Positions 12,805-21,000 of a DNA stretch of 64,000 bases are shown here, piece by piece (the stretch's first letter is position 1; every line of letters begins with the position of its first letter). Position numbers and translations under genes: made by a program. This DNA is from Bacillota bacterium (GTDB lineage: Bacteria > Bacillota > Clostridia > Christensenellales > SZUA-584): positions 41,403 to 105,402 of the forward strand of contig JAEYPS010000029.1 of assembly GCA_023410475.1 (NCBI GenBank), written 5' to 3'. A model generated the notes under the pieces. The model had not been told where the DNA came from, ran no database searches, and saw only the letters and a program-made list of their open reading frames with translations.

Positions 12805-12835
12805 CATTAGAGCTTATTCGGAAAGCTTAGCATTA
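12784..12835 (+). repeat. 26-bp tandem duplication
   Basis: Two head-to-tail copies, 12784-12809 and 12810-12835, differing at one base (position 9, A versus T). Each contains AAGCTTAG. The first copy supplies the last codons and the stop of the upstream gene. Confidence 0.9.
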
Positions 12836-12883
12836 CAATTATATCTAAAGAATAAAAACCATATCAAAACCCAAACTATTAAT

Positions 12884-13405
12884 ATGGGTTTTATTCATTT
12901 TCTGCTGATACTGGCTATAATACTTATCGTTTTGCTGATGCTGCCTCTCAAGGTGCGCGTGCGAGCAAATCTCAGCGGCGAAGGAAAATACGTAAAAGCG
13001 GTGTTGCTTCGCTTCGTCCGCGTAAACGTAACGCTGGGCGACGGCAAGCCGTATCTTCGCATATACCTATTTAATAACAGGATATATAATACTAGGCTCA
13101 AAAAGAGAAAAGAGACAGGCAATTCCATGCTTTGGCTGAAGTCCGCAGATATATCGCGCGTCAAGGCAGACGTGTATTACGGAATGAAGAGCCCGTTTTC
13201 TACAGGAATTGTCAGCGGCGCGCTGGGTATAGCGTCGGGGTTTTTTAAAATCGACGAGCTGGGCATTCACCCGGATTTTTTTGCCCAAAGCGATTATTTA
13301 AGGATAAACGCGTCTGCTGATATTGCTCTCGGGAATACTATCGTCAATTTTGTAAAAAATAAAAGAAACGAACCTAGGAGGAACAAGGAATGGAGCAAAG
13401 CATAA
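12884..13405 (+). CDS. DUF2953 domain-containing membrane protein (YtfI-like)
   Basis: 173 residues from the ATG at 12884; the frame is open further upstream, through the tandem repeat, but this Met starts directly at the membrane segment (FIHFLLILAIILIVLLMLP). The rest (RVRANLSGEGKYVKAVLLRFVRV, YYGMKSPFSTGIVSGALG) matches the DUF2953 pattern. In many spore formers this gene stands directly before ytfJ, as here, where the two overlap by 16 bases. Probably made with YtfJ during sporulation and placed in a forespore membrane; this is inferred from family context. No clear ribosome binding site, so the exact start is uncertain. Confidence 0.8.
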   Translation: MGFIHFLLILAIILIVLLMLPLKVRVRANLSGEGKYVKAVLLRFVRVNVTLGDGKPYLRIYLFNNRIYNTRLKKRKETGNSMLWLKSADISRVKADVYYGMKSPFSTGIVSGALGIASGFFKIDELGIHPDFFAQSDYLRINASADIALGNTIVNFVKNKRNEPRRNKEWSKA

Positions 13406-13830
13406 ACCAGTATGTGGACACGCTTTTTACTAACATGGAGAACTTTTCGCAAAAGGACGGCCTTATAGGCAAGCCGGTCATACAGGGCGACAAGACGTTT
13501 TTGCCCGTGATGTCGATTACGCTAGGATACGGCGGCGGGGATACGCAGGCCAAGAGCAAGCAGAATGCCGGAAACGCAAGCACGATGGGCGGCGGTGTGT
13601 TCGGCGGAGCGCTGGGTATAGGCGCTAAGCTCTGCACGGACGCGGTAATAGTAATAGATAAGGACAACGTTCTTATGGCACCCGTAAACGCTCAGGCGGG
13701 CAGCGTGAGTCAGGTCATCAACAAAATACCGCAGATAATAAGCAGCATGAACCCTCAGATGGGGCAGGGATCGCAGGGCGGCCAGGCACAGGGCGGGGCT
13801 CAAGGCGGCCAGCCCGGGGGGATGGTTTGA
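13390..13830 (+). CDS. ytfJ: GerW family sporulation protein YtfJ
   Basis: 146 residues. Typical features: N-terminal helix (MEQSINQYVDTLFTNMENF), KDGLIGKPVIQGDKTFLPVMSI, then Gly-rich loops (GYGGGD, GGGVFGGALGIG), VIVIDKDNVLMAP and a Gly/Gln-rich tail (about 125-146). Family members are found only in spore formers and affect spore germination or cortex quality; in Bacillus the gene is expressed in the forespore. GAGG lies eight bases before the ATG, inside the end of the DUF2953 gene. A terminator follows. Confidence 0.93.
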   Translation: MEQSINQYVDTLFTNMENFSQKDGLIGKPVIQGDKTFLPVMSITLGYGGGDTQAKSKQNAGNASTMGGGVFGGALGIGAKLCTDAVIVIDKDNVLMAPVNAQAGSVSQVINKIPQIISSMNPQMGQGSQGGQAQGGAQGGQPGGMV

Positions 13831-13852
13831 AATAAGCAACACAAAGAACAAT

Positions 13853-13879
13853 AGCTGACTTGATTAGGTCAGCTTTTTT
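13853..13879 (+). terminator. terminator of ytfJ
   Basis: AGCTGAC (13853-13859) pairs with GTCAGCT (13868-13874), followed by T residues. About 22 bases after the ytfJ stop. Confidence 0.88.
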
Positions 13880-13906
13880 GTGTAAAAAGAAGCGGGTCAT
13901 TTTTTA

Positions 13907-14212
13907 TCACTCTCCCAGCACGAACGTAGTGGCGCTCATGGGATGGCTGTGAAACAGCGCTGTGTCCGTTGTGCCTTCAAAATAGTGATAGTGCTTATAC
14001 TGCTCGCGGTCCACGTATGTCGGTTCTATTGTCCGCATGAAATACGCGTGCGAATGGCCGCCGTTTACCGTGGTAACGCCGCTTATGGTGTGAGTATGCC
14101 CCGGCACATTCGGTGCAAAGCCCGATACACCCGAAAACAGATGCAGGTGTCCGTCTATATATACTGTAACGCCCTTGAATTCGTGCGTGTGAACTTCGCC
14201 CGGCACGGTCAT
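13907..14212 (-). CDS. YmaF family protein
   Basis: 101 residues, very rich in His (VHTHEFKG, DGHLHLFSG, PGHTHTISG, GGHSHAYF, HYHYFEG, HSHP). The repeated HxH pattern about every 20-25 residues is the mark of the YmaF family, small proteins of unknown function in Bacillus and Clostridia; the regular His pairs suggest metal binding. The ATG at 14212 is preferred over a TTG one codon earlier; GGGAG lies a short distance upstream. Single gene, convergent to ytfJ. Confidence 0.85.
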   Translation of the reverse strand: MTVPGEVHTHEFKGVTVYIDGHLHLFSGVSGFAPNVPGHTHTISGVTTVNGGHSHAYFMRTIEPTYVDREQYKHYHYFEGTTDTALFHSHPMSATTFVLGE

Positions 14213-14271
14213 CAACTCCCTGTTTTATAATACGTATATGTTTTCAAGGTGTTACAGCTCTCGCAAAATAA

Positions 14272-14295
14272 AAAGGCCTTGTAAGAAAGGCCTTT
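14272..14295 (-). terminator. terminator of murC
   Basis: AAAGGCCTT and AAGGCCTTT arms around a six-base loop; on the minus strand a T-rich tail (TTTTTATTTT) follows. It stands 17 bases after the murC stop. Confidence 0.85.
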
Positions 14296-14312
14296 AGACT
14301 ACAAATTTATTT

Positions 14313-15677
14313 TTACAGCAGCTTTTTCGTTTCCTTGTTGACGCTGCCCGAGCCGAGCGTTATCACGACGTCGCCCGGAGAGGCGTTTTTACCGAGATAC
14401 TCGCTAATCTGCTCGAACGTCGGTACATACTCGCAGGGCGTGTTTTTGGATATCGCCTCCGCGAGGTCTCTTGCGTGTATCTCACCTGTGTCTATATCGC
14501 GGCCCGGATAGATGTCGGGAACTATGACCATATCAGCGCTTTTGAAGCATAAGGCGTATTTGTATTTAAGCGTCTTGGCACGCGTGTACGAGTTGCACTG
14601 GAACACTGCCCACAGCTTTTTATGAGGGTATTTCGAAGCGGCTTCAAGACAAGCCTCGATTTCTGTCGGATGATGAGCGTAGTCGTGTATTATTTTAACG
14701 CCGTTCTTTTCGCCCATCTCCTCAAACCTGCGTCCGACGAGATTATATTTCAAAAGAGGAGCCGCCATATCGGCCGGGTCTATTCCGAACACCTCGCTGC
14801 ACACCGTTATTGCGGCAAGGGCGTTGGCCATGTTGTGCTTGCCGACGACGCTGAGCTTTATCCTTGCCGTGCCCTTGGGAGAAACGACATCGAAAGACGG
14901 GCAGCCTCCCTCGTCGTACTCTATGTTCGCCGCGACATAGTCTTCGCTATCAAAGCCGTAAGTAATATATTTTCGCCCGCATTCCTTCGCAAGTTTCCTG
15001 ACAAGCGGGTCGTGCACGTACGCGAAGAGTATCCCGTCCTCCGGCAGCAGCGACGCGAACTTGAAGAAAGCCTTATAGATATCAGTGATGCTTTTGTAGT
15101 AATCGAGGTGGTCGTCGTCTATGTTGTTTATAAGAGCGTATGTCGGGCGAAGCTCCAGGAAGCTTTTGACGTACTCACACGCTTCGGTGAGAAACGCCGG
15201 ATATTCGCCTATCGCAACGCCGCCTCCAAGAAAATCAACCATGCCGCCTATATGGACGGTTAGGTCTACGCCGCATTCGCGCAGTATGAGAGCGCTCATG
15301 GATGTTATAGTTGTCTTGCCGTGGCACCCCGCGATGCCAATAACCGTTCCAAACTGTCTGCTTATAAGCCCTAAAAGCTCCGCTCTCGTCAGCATGGGAA
15401 GTCCAAGTTCTTTTGCTCTGTCGTATTCGGGGTTACCCGGCTTTATCGCCGCGTTGTATATAACAAGCTCTGCGTCGCCTATATTGTCCGCGCTGTGTCC
15501 AAGCACGAACGGTATGCCTTCGCTTTCGAGTTTTTTCGTAAACGCGGATTCGTTTATATCGCTGCCCTTAGGTTTAAGGCCCAGATTCTTCAGTATTACA
15601 GCAAGCCCGCTCATGCTGCATCCGCCTATTGCTATGAAATGAACGCTTTTGCCTGTGTATTGTTTAAGATCTACCAT
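14313..15677 (-). CDS. murC: UDP-N-acetylmuramate--L-alanine ligase (MurC type)
   Basis: 454 residues; adds L-Ala to UDP-MurNAc with ATP, the first amino-acid step of peptidoglycan precursor synthesis in the cytoplasm. Seen: N-terminal Rossmann part with IGGCSMSGLA (16-26), ATP-binding loop GIAGCHGKTT (114-123), central LINNIDDDHLDYY, KHNMANALAA, and IIHDYAHHPTEI at the start of the C-terminal domain. Variants against the classical sequence are GCSMSGLA for GIGMSGLA, GCHGKTT for GTHGKTT, and EACEY for EADES; I recall these from other clostridial MurC proteins. GAGGTATGT precedes the ATG. Divergent from purR, as in related genomes. Confidence 0.88.
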   Translation of the reverse strand: MVDLKQYTGKSVHFIAIGGCSMSGLAVILKNLGLKPKGSDINESAFTKKLESEGIPFVLGHSADNIGDAELVIYNAAIKPGNPEYDRAKELGLPMLTRAELLGLISRQFGTVIGIAGCHGKTTITSMSALILRECGVDLTVHIGGMVDFLGGGVAIGEYPAFLTEACEYVKSFLELRPTYALINNIDDDHLDYYKSITDIYKAFFKFASLLPEDGILFAYVHDPLVRKLAKECGRKYITYGFDSEDYVAANIEYDEGGCPSFDVVSPKGTARIKLSVVGKHNMANALAAITVCSEVFGIDPADMAAPLLKYNLVGRRFEEMGEKNGVKIIHDYAHHPTEIEACLEAASKYPHKKLWAVFQCNSYTRAKTLKYKYALCFKSADMVIVPDIYPGRDIDTGEIHARDLAEAISKNTPCEYVPTFEQISEYLGKNASPGDVVITLGSGSVNKETKKLL

Positions 15678-15763
15678 ACATACCTCACTGTAAGTCTTTT
15701 GAAGGCACGTAATGCATTATACTCCAAACGCCTCGGCAATATCAATAAAAAGCTTTGCGGCTA

Positions 15764-15792
15764 TTTAAAATTGATGCAAAAAACCCTATAAT
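15764..15792 (+). promoter_or_regulatory. candidate purR promoter
   Basis: TATAAT at 15787-15792 with a weak -35 TTTAAA 17 bases upstream (15764-15769), in the divergent murC-purR gap. No clear PurBox was found. Confidence 0.4.
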
Positions 15793-15822
15793 AGTATATG
15801 AGAAATTCGTAAGAGGTGCACT

Positions 15823-16629
15823 ATGGAGAAGACCGACAGAAAAACAAGGATAACGGCCATAACGGCGATACTGACAAAGAATCCTTCAAAGCCTTATCCG
15901 CTGCAGGCATTTTGTGATATGTTCGGCGCCGCGAAATCGTCTATCAGCGAAGACATTTCGATGATAAAGGCGATACTTTCCGAGCAGGCACTGGGCGAGA
16001 TAGAAGTAGCGGTGGGGGCGACGGGAGGCGTTAAGTATATTCCTACCGTGACGGGGGAGATAAGGGCGCAAGTGCTTTCTGAGGTCGCAGAAAAGCTGTC
16101 AAACCCGTGGAGGATATTGTCCGGCGGCTATATATACACCGTCGATATATTTTCCGACCCTAAGTATGTATGCGCTATGGCGGAGATACTCGCGGGAATG
16201 TACCTTAAAACGAACCCGGACTTTATAGTGACCGTGGAAACGAAGGGAGTGGCTCTAGCGTTCGAGGTCGCAAGATCGCTCGCAAAGCCTCTTGTTATAG
16301 CCCGGAGCGACTCTATAATAACGGAAGGCTCGGCGGTAACCATAAACTATGTGACAGGCACGTCGAGAAGGATGCGCACGATGTCCATATCGAGGCGTGC
16401 GCTGAGCGCAGGACAAAAGGCGCTTTTGATCGACGACTTCATTGCGGGCGGCGGGACGCTGAACGCCCTTTGCGGCATGATGAAGGAGCTCAGCATAACT
16501 GTAGTCGGGTGCGGCGTGGCTATAGCGACAAGAGCGCCCGAAAAGAAGAGGGTTGACAACTATAAGGCTCTGCTTATGCTCGAGGACGTTGACACCTCAG
16601 CCGAACGCATCACAATACATCCGGTTTAG
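15823..16629 (+). CDS. purR: pur operon repressor PurR
   Basis: 268 residues. A winged helix-turn-helix (about 1-72; PLQAFCDMFGAAKSSISEDI) is joined to a phosphoribosyltransferase-like effector domain. The PRPP loop LLIDDFIAGGGT lies at about 202-213; in this family PRPP binding lowers DNA binding, which links purine gene repression to adenine supply. ETKGVALA and the end (LEDVDTSAERITIHP) fit. Length as in Bacillus PurR (285). AGAGGTG precedes the ATG. Confidence 0.95.
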   Translation: MEKTDRKTRITAITAILTKNPSKPYPLQAFCDMFGAAKSSISEDISMIKAILSEQALGEIEVAVGATGGVKYIPTVTGEIRAQVLSEVAEKLSNPWRILSGGYIYTVDIFSDPKYVCAMAEILAGMYLKTNPDFIVTVETKGVALAFEVARSLAKPLVIARSDSIITEGSAVTINYVTGTSRRMRTMSISRRALSAGQKALLIDDFIAGGGTLNALCGMMKELSITVVGCGVAIATRAPEKKRVDNYKALLMLEDVDTSAERITIHPV

Positions 16630-16668
16630 CGGAAACGGAAAAACCAAAAAGTTTTAAGACATAAAAAC

Positions 16669-16697
16669 GCCCCCGATGAAATTTGCTTCACGGGGGC
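16669..16697. terminator. bidirectional terminator between purR and the G1P dehydrogenase gene
   Basis: GCCCCCG...TGAA pairs with TTCA...CGGGGGC, flanked by A-rich and T-rich tails. It ends purR on the plus strand and the gene at 16704 on the minus strand. Confidence 0.85.
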
Positions 16698-16703
16698 ATT
16701 TAT

Positions 16704-18065
16704 TTACAGCGTTTTTTCTATCTCGAGTACGCGCTCTACGCTTTGCTCCAACATTCCGAGCTCGTAAAGCGCCGTGGCGCAGCTGTATCTCGAGCGGAAG
16801 TCTTTCGTGCAAAGCAGCGTTTTGCGAAGAAGCTCCGTGTCTATCCCCGCCTTTGTGGCGCATGTGGGAGCGCCGAACAGCTCATAGGTCTTTGCGATAT
16901 CCCTGTAAGCGGGCAGTATGGCGCAGTCGGCCTTATACTGCTCATGATACGCAGCGATATTATCTATGCGTTTTTCGTGCTCAGGCCATTCGAGATACCA
17001 GTATTTATTGACGTGTGTTACCTCTTCTCCCACGCTGCCCGGGAAGTATTCTTTGAGGAACGCAAATTTCTCGTCCCTTGTCATGCGTCCGCTCTTGATC
17101 TTCTCTTTGTCAAGCTTTGAGACGTCGATGCCTTTGAGTATGTCGTGAAACACGAGCGTGTAGATTAGTCCTATGCCCGCGCTTATGCCGTGGGACGGGG
17201 CGGGGGTACCGTAAGCGAGATGGGACATCTCCCAGTAGTGCGACATGCTGTGCTCTACTGACGAGCAAGAGCGGGTCTCTCCTATGATAAGCATCGTAAG
17301 GCCGGCGAGTATCAGCGACTCTATGAGCGCCTCCATGCCTTTATCGCTGCGGTTTACTATTTCATCTATATTTGAGGAGCACATTTCAAGAGCCGTTTCA
17401 AGTATATGACCGCACGCAGGGCAGAACGTCTCGCCGGATACCGCGCTTCCGAGCTTCCAGTCGACTAGCACCGTGTATTTGGCGAACATGTCGCCCACAC
17501 CGCCCGCCTGCATAAGCATCGGCGCGGATGCAAGCACGTCGGGGTCGAACAAAAGCAGCTTTGCCGCGCTGCCCGGCAGCGAAACCTTCATGCCGTTAAC
17601 GATCATAGACGAGGTTACGGCTGTATAGGCGTCCATGGAAGCCGCCGTGCCGAAAACGGCGAAAGGAAGCCCCGCGATATAAGCCGCCTGCCTTGTGACG
17701 TCGGTCACGACGCCCGAGCCCACGCCGAGCAGAAAATCCGCGCCGCCCGAAGCGTCAACCGCGAGTCCGGACATCTCTGGAGTTGGGTCGACCTTGCTTC
17801 CCGGCAGAACGCAGACGCGGCAGGAATAGCCCGCCGCTGAAAGCCTCTTTTCTATTGCGCTTCCGGCGACATCCCATGTGATGCCGTCGGCGACCAAAAC
17901 AACATTTTTGCCCAGCCCCGAGGCCGCTATGAGGTCCGGGCAGCCGTCGATGATGCCGCGCTTTATATGTATGTCCATTTCGGGCTTGTTGTGTTTATAG
18001 CCGCAATCGCACACTAAATTCTCAAGTGATATCTTTCCGTCTTTCTTTACGATGTCTACGCTCAT
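16704..18065 (-). CDS. sn-glycerol-1-phosphate dehydrogenase (AraM/EgsA family)
   Basis: 453 residues. Reduces dihydroxyacetone phosphate to sn-glycerol-1-phosphate with NAD(P)H; the archaeal-type stereoisomer. Seen: cofactor loop GVGSGVVTDVTR (114-125), AASMDAYTA (141-149), and the three likely metal ligands D192 (GVGDMFAKY), H272 (VEHSMSHYWE) and H292 (PSHGISAGIG). The C-terminal 130 residues are helical. Iron-containing alcohol dehydrogenase superfamily. AAAGGAT precedes the ATG. In Bacillus AraM works with PcrB to make heptaprenylglyceryl phosphate; no pcrB is visible in this window. It lies 79 bases after the PII-like gene on the same strand. Confidence 0.9.
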   Translation of the reverse strand: MSVDIVKKDGKISLENLVCDCGYKHNKPEMDIHIKRGIIDGCPDLIAASGLGKNVVLVADGITWDVAGSAIEKRLSAAGYSCRVCVLPGSKVDPTPEMSGLAVDASGGADFLLGVGSGVVTDVTRQAAYIAGLPFAVFGTAASMDAYTAVTSSMIVNGMKVSLPGSAAKLLLFDPDVLASAPMLMQAGGVGDMFAKYTVLVDWKLGSAVSGETFCPACGHILETALEMCSSNIDEIVNRSDKGMEALIESLILAGLTMLIIGETRSCSSVEHSMSHYWEMSHLAYGTPAPSHGISAGIGLIYTLVFHDILKGIDVSKLDKEKIKSGRMTRDEKFAFLKEYFPGSVGEEVTHVNKYWYLEWPEHEKRIDNIAAYHEQYKADCAILPAYRDIAKTYELFGAPTCATKAGIDTELLRKTLLCTKDFRSRYSCATALYELGMLEQSVERVLEIEKTL

Positions 18066-18144
18066 GTTTTATCCTTTCAGTCTAATGTCATGATAATAAT
18101 AGTTTCAATGCGGGGCGTTGTCAAACAATAAGGCTCAAAGCCGC

Positions 18145-18807
18145 CTATTCGTACAGCCCGTAAGCGCTGCTCACCTGCTGGACATAGATTATACCGTTGC
18201 CCGGCTCTTCAATTTTAAGGTCCTTGCGTATCGAGTCTATTATTGCCTCGGTTCCTTTGCGCTCGGATATTATAAGAACTATCTCTTTCTCCGGCTCTAT
18301 GCTCATCGAAAACAGCTTGCTCGTCTCGTGCATGCCCGAGCCGCGCGCGTTTACTATAGTGCCGCCTTTAGAGCCCGCCTTAACGGCGGCGTCTATTACG
18401 TCTTCGGCCTTGCCTTTGTCTACTATTATCGTTATTACGTTATACACAGTGTCTCCACCTCTTTCTCCTGTAATGCAGCTGCTGCAGCTGCTTGTCCCCG
18501 TCACTTCGCAAACGGCGGTCGCAAACGCTATGCCGTGGCCCGGCTTGTCGAACCTGAATTTTTCATGGAGCGCTTCTATAGCGGCGCGGGCAGTGTCTCT
18601 GCCCGAGACCATCAGCACGAGTTCCCTCCTGACGTCCCCTAGGCCGAGATAGCCCAGCGAGGGGGTTTTTACAGTGCCCCTGCCCAGCATCACCGTAGCG
18701 CCCGTTATCCCAGAGCGCTTTGCCTCCTTTATAACCTTGCTGCCAAGCCCGTTGCTCACCACTACGTATATAAGCTCATACGAGGCTTCTTCTATGTCAC
18801 TTGACAC
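18145..18807 (-). CDS. PII family protein with two fused GlnB-like domains
   Basis: 220 residues made of two homologous halves, each with the PII ferredoxin-like fold signature. Half one (about 10-105): YELIYVVVSNGLGSKVI, TVMLGRGT, RELVLMVSG, KPGHGIAFATAV. Half two (about 122-215): YNVITIIVDKGKAEDV, TIVNARGSG, EIVLIISER, EPGNGIIYVQQV. The PG(H/N)GI segment corresponds to the nucleotide-binding PII signature 2. The region where a classical T-loop carries its modified Tyr is short and different in both. PII proteins sense nucleotides and bind transporters. The ATG overlaps the end of the DUF1538 gene by 11 bases, so the two proteins are made together and PII control of the transporter is likely. 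Confidence 0.88.
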   Translation of the reverse strand: MSSDIEEASYELIYVVVSNGLGSKVIKEAKRSGITGATVMLGRGTVKTPSLGYLGLGDVRRELVLMVSGRDTARAAIEALHEKFRFDKPGHGIAFATAVCEVTGTSSCSSCITGERGGDTVYNVITIIVDKGKAEDVIDAAVKAGSKGGTIVNARGSGMHETSKLFSMSIEPEKEIVLIISERKGTEAIIDSIRKDLKIEEPGNGIIYVQQVSSAYGLYE

Positions 18808-20284
18808 CGCCGATACCTCCCTTAACGGTTTTTATTTTATATACCAATCCCATTATCTGAAGCGCGATAAGGGGCGTTAACGCCACCATCGCGATCATAC
18901 CGAACCCGTCCGCGAGCACGTCGGCGCCTGTGGTGGCGTCGGCTGCGCCATGCGCGAACGCAAGCACGAATGTGGCCGTCATCGGCCCCGACGCTACGCC
19001 TCCCGAGTCAAAAGCAATGCCTACGAACAGCTTTGGCACGAAAAACGTCATGGCAATAGCTATCGCATAGCCGGGCAGCAGATAGTGCCAAAGCTGTATC
19101 TCGGGGATTATTATGCGCAGCATCGAAAGAGCGATAGCGGCGCCTACGCCGATAGAAAGCATGATAAGGACCGCTTTTCTTTTAACGTATCCGCTCGTTA
19201 CGTCCTCTATCTGCCTTGTGAGCACGTGCACCGCGGGCTCGGACAGTATTGTGGCAAAGCCTATTACAAACGCGATTATCACCAGGAACGATTTATTTTC
19301 CATCGACGCAAGCGCAAAGCCTATCTTGCCGCCTACCTCCATGAAGCCCGCGCTGACGCCGGTCAAAAACACGACTAATCCGGCAAACGTGAACAAAAGC
19401 CCGATGAGCACGCGCAGCGCAGCCTTTTTGGACATCCCGAACGCTATCCTTTTCAGCACCAAAAACATAAGCATTATAGGCAAAAGCGCAAGCAGCACGT
19501 TGCCTGCGGCCACGGGAAGGCTGCTCAAAAACGGCTCAATCACAGACTCCGACGCCTTATGGGCCGGCATGCTTCCCGTAAGCTGAGCGCCGCCTGAGGC
19601 GATGCTCATTATCATAACGGACATTATCGCTCCGGCTGATACTATGGCTACGAGGCCGAAGCTGTCCTTCTCGGAGGCTTTGCTGTCCTTTTTGAGCCGT
19701 GTCACGCCCATAGCGAGCGCTAATATGAAAGGAACGGTAAGCGCTCCCGTTGTCGCGCCCGAAGCGTCGAACGATATCGCCAGAAGCTCACGCGAAGTAA
19801 AAAGCGCGAGCACGAGTATAATTAAGTAACAGACGCCGAGTATGATATACAGCGGTATATTGTACAGTATCCTGATAAAACCCAAAGAAAGCATCACCGC
19901 TATGCCCGCGGAGACTACCACTATAAGCTTTAACTGTGATATAAGGCCGGACGTTACCGAATCCACCTCTCCCGCGAGTATATGAAGATCGGGCTCGGCA
20001 ATGGAGATAAAAAACCCGAGAGCGAGCGCCGAGACAGCAACTATCCAAAGCTTGTTTGACTTGGCTATGGCAAAACCCATAGAATTTCCTATGGGGGTGA
20101 TGCCGATATCAACGCCGAATAAAAAAGCGGTCAGCCCAATTACTATCAGGGAAGCGCCTATTAAAAACCTTACAAGCAGAACCGGACTTAATGGCGTAAA
20201 CGTAAAACCCAGCACCAGCACCATTACCGTAACTGGGGCTACAGCGAGCAATACCTCTTTAAGCCTTGCGCGTAATACCTTCAA
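18797..20284 (-). CDS. DUF1538 membrane protein, internally duplicated
   Basis: 495 residues, about 12-14 membrane segments, start TTG at 20284 (AAAGGA about 11 bases upstream; no ATG near). Two copies of the same unit: GFFISIAEPDLHILAGEVDS in the first half matches GFATILSEPAVHVLTRQIED in the second, and SFDASGATTGALTVPFILAL matches AFDSGGVASGPMTATFVLAF. The Asp in SFDASGA/AFDSGGV and the Glu-Pro in AEPDLHIL/SEPAVHVL lie inside hydrophobic stretches and may form an ion path. DUF1538 proteins are predicted transporters often next to PII genes; substrate unknown. Coupled to the double PII gene. Confidence 0.85.
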   Translation of the reverse strand: MKVLRARLKEVLLAVAPVTVMVLVLGFTFTPLSPVLLVRFLIGASLIVIGLTAFLFGVDIGITPIGNSMGFAIAKSNKLWIVAVSALALGFFISIAEPDLHILAGEVDSVTSGLISQLKLIVVVSAGIAVMLSLGFIRILYNIPLYIILGVCYLIILVLALFTSRELLAISFDASGATTGALTVPFILALAMGVTRLKKDSKASEKDSFGLVAIVSAGAIMSVMIMSIASGGAQLTGSMPAHKASESVIEPFLSSLPVAAGNVLLALLPIMLMFLVLKRIAFGMSKKAALRVLIGLLFTFAGLVVFLTGVSAGFMEVGGKIGFALASMENKSFLVIIAFVIGFATILSEPAVHVLTRQIEDVTSGYVKRKAVLIMLSIGVGAAIALSMLRIIIPEIQLWHYLLPGYAIAIAMTFFVPKLFVGIAFDSGGVASGPMTATFVLAFAHGAADATTGADVLADGFGMIAMVALTPLIALQIMGLVYKIKTVKGGIGGVK

Positions 20285-20451
20285 ACCGGTTCGTTCCTTT
20301 CTGTCAATGTATAAATGGCGGCATATTCTGCCGAACTAACTGCGGAGGCGGTTTTATTATACCCCGCAGCGGGCGGGCTATCAAGATTAGGCAGACCAAT
20401 CGTTCAGCAACGCGGCGGCAAAGAACAATACCACAAAGCGTCTCCTTAAAT

Positions 20452-20901
20452 CTATATACCATCAAATATCTTAACAAAGTTTTTATGCTCTTTGCGAAGA
20501 GTATATCCGCAGTGCTGGTAGAACTCGTGAGCCTGGGTTCTCGCAAAGCCGGAGGACAGGCGGACGCCTTCACAGCCGCACTCTTTAGCCCAGCCCTGCG
20601 CGGCTAAGAGCAGCTTTTTGCCTATGCCGAGCCCGCGCAGGCGCTCGTCCACCGCTATCGCCATTATGTTTTTAAGCGGGCCGCAGTACGTGCATTCATA
20701 ATCGGCGGCGTGAACATAGCCGGCGACTATGCCTTCGCATTCGGCAACATAAATCTTGTCGGACGGCCTTGACAGTATCAGCCTGAGCCTCACAAGCGTT
20801 TTTTCATAAGGATAGTCGTAGCCGAGAGCGTCTCGGTTTAGCTGGCAGAAGCGCGGACAGTCGCTTATCGCGGCCTGGCGAATAATGATATCATCTCTCA
20901 T
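20452..20901 (-). CDS. GNAT family N-acetyltransferase
   Basis: 149 residues from the ATG at 20901, chosen because GGCGGT lies just upstream. The acetyl-CoA-binding motif A reads MAIAVDERLRGLGIGKKLL, followed by AQGWAKECGCEGVRLSSG and EFYQHCGYTLRKEHKNFVK. This last pattern is typical of single-domain GNATs. Substrate unknown. Stands alone between the DUF1538 gene and hflC, with a terminator on its upstream side. Confidence 0.9.
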   Translation of the reverse strand: MRDDIIIRQAAISDCPRFCQLNRDALGYDYPYEKTLVRLRLILSRPSDKIYVAECEGIVAGYVHAADYECTYCGPLKNIMAIAVDERLRGLGIGKKLLLAAQGWAKECGCEGVRLSSGFARTQAHEFYQHCGYTLRKEHKNFVKIFDGI

Positions 20902-20959
20902 AGAACTACCGCCTTTTAGATTTTTTATTATTATACCATAATTACAGTACGCGGATAAT

Positions 20960-20985
20960 AAAAAGGCGGCCAAAGGCCGCCCGAG
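20960..20985 (-). terminator. terminator of hflKC
   Basis: GGCGGCC (20965-20971) and GGCCGCC (20975-20981) with a three-base loop; on the minus strand TTTTTA follows. 20 bases after the hflC stop. Confidence 0.9.
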
Positions 20986-21000
20986 ATTAAACTGCGGTTA

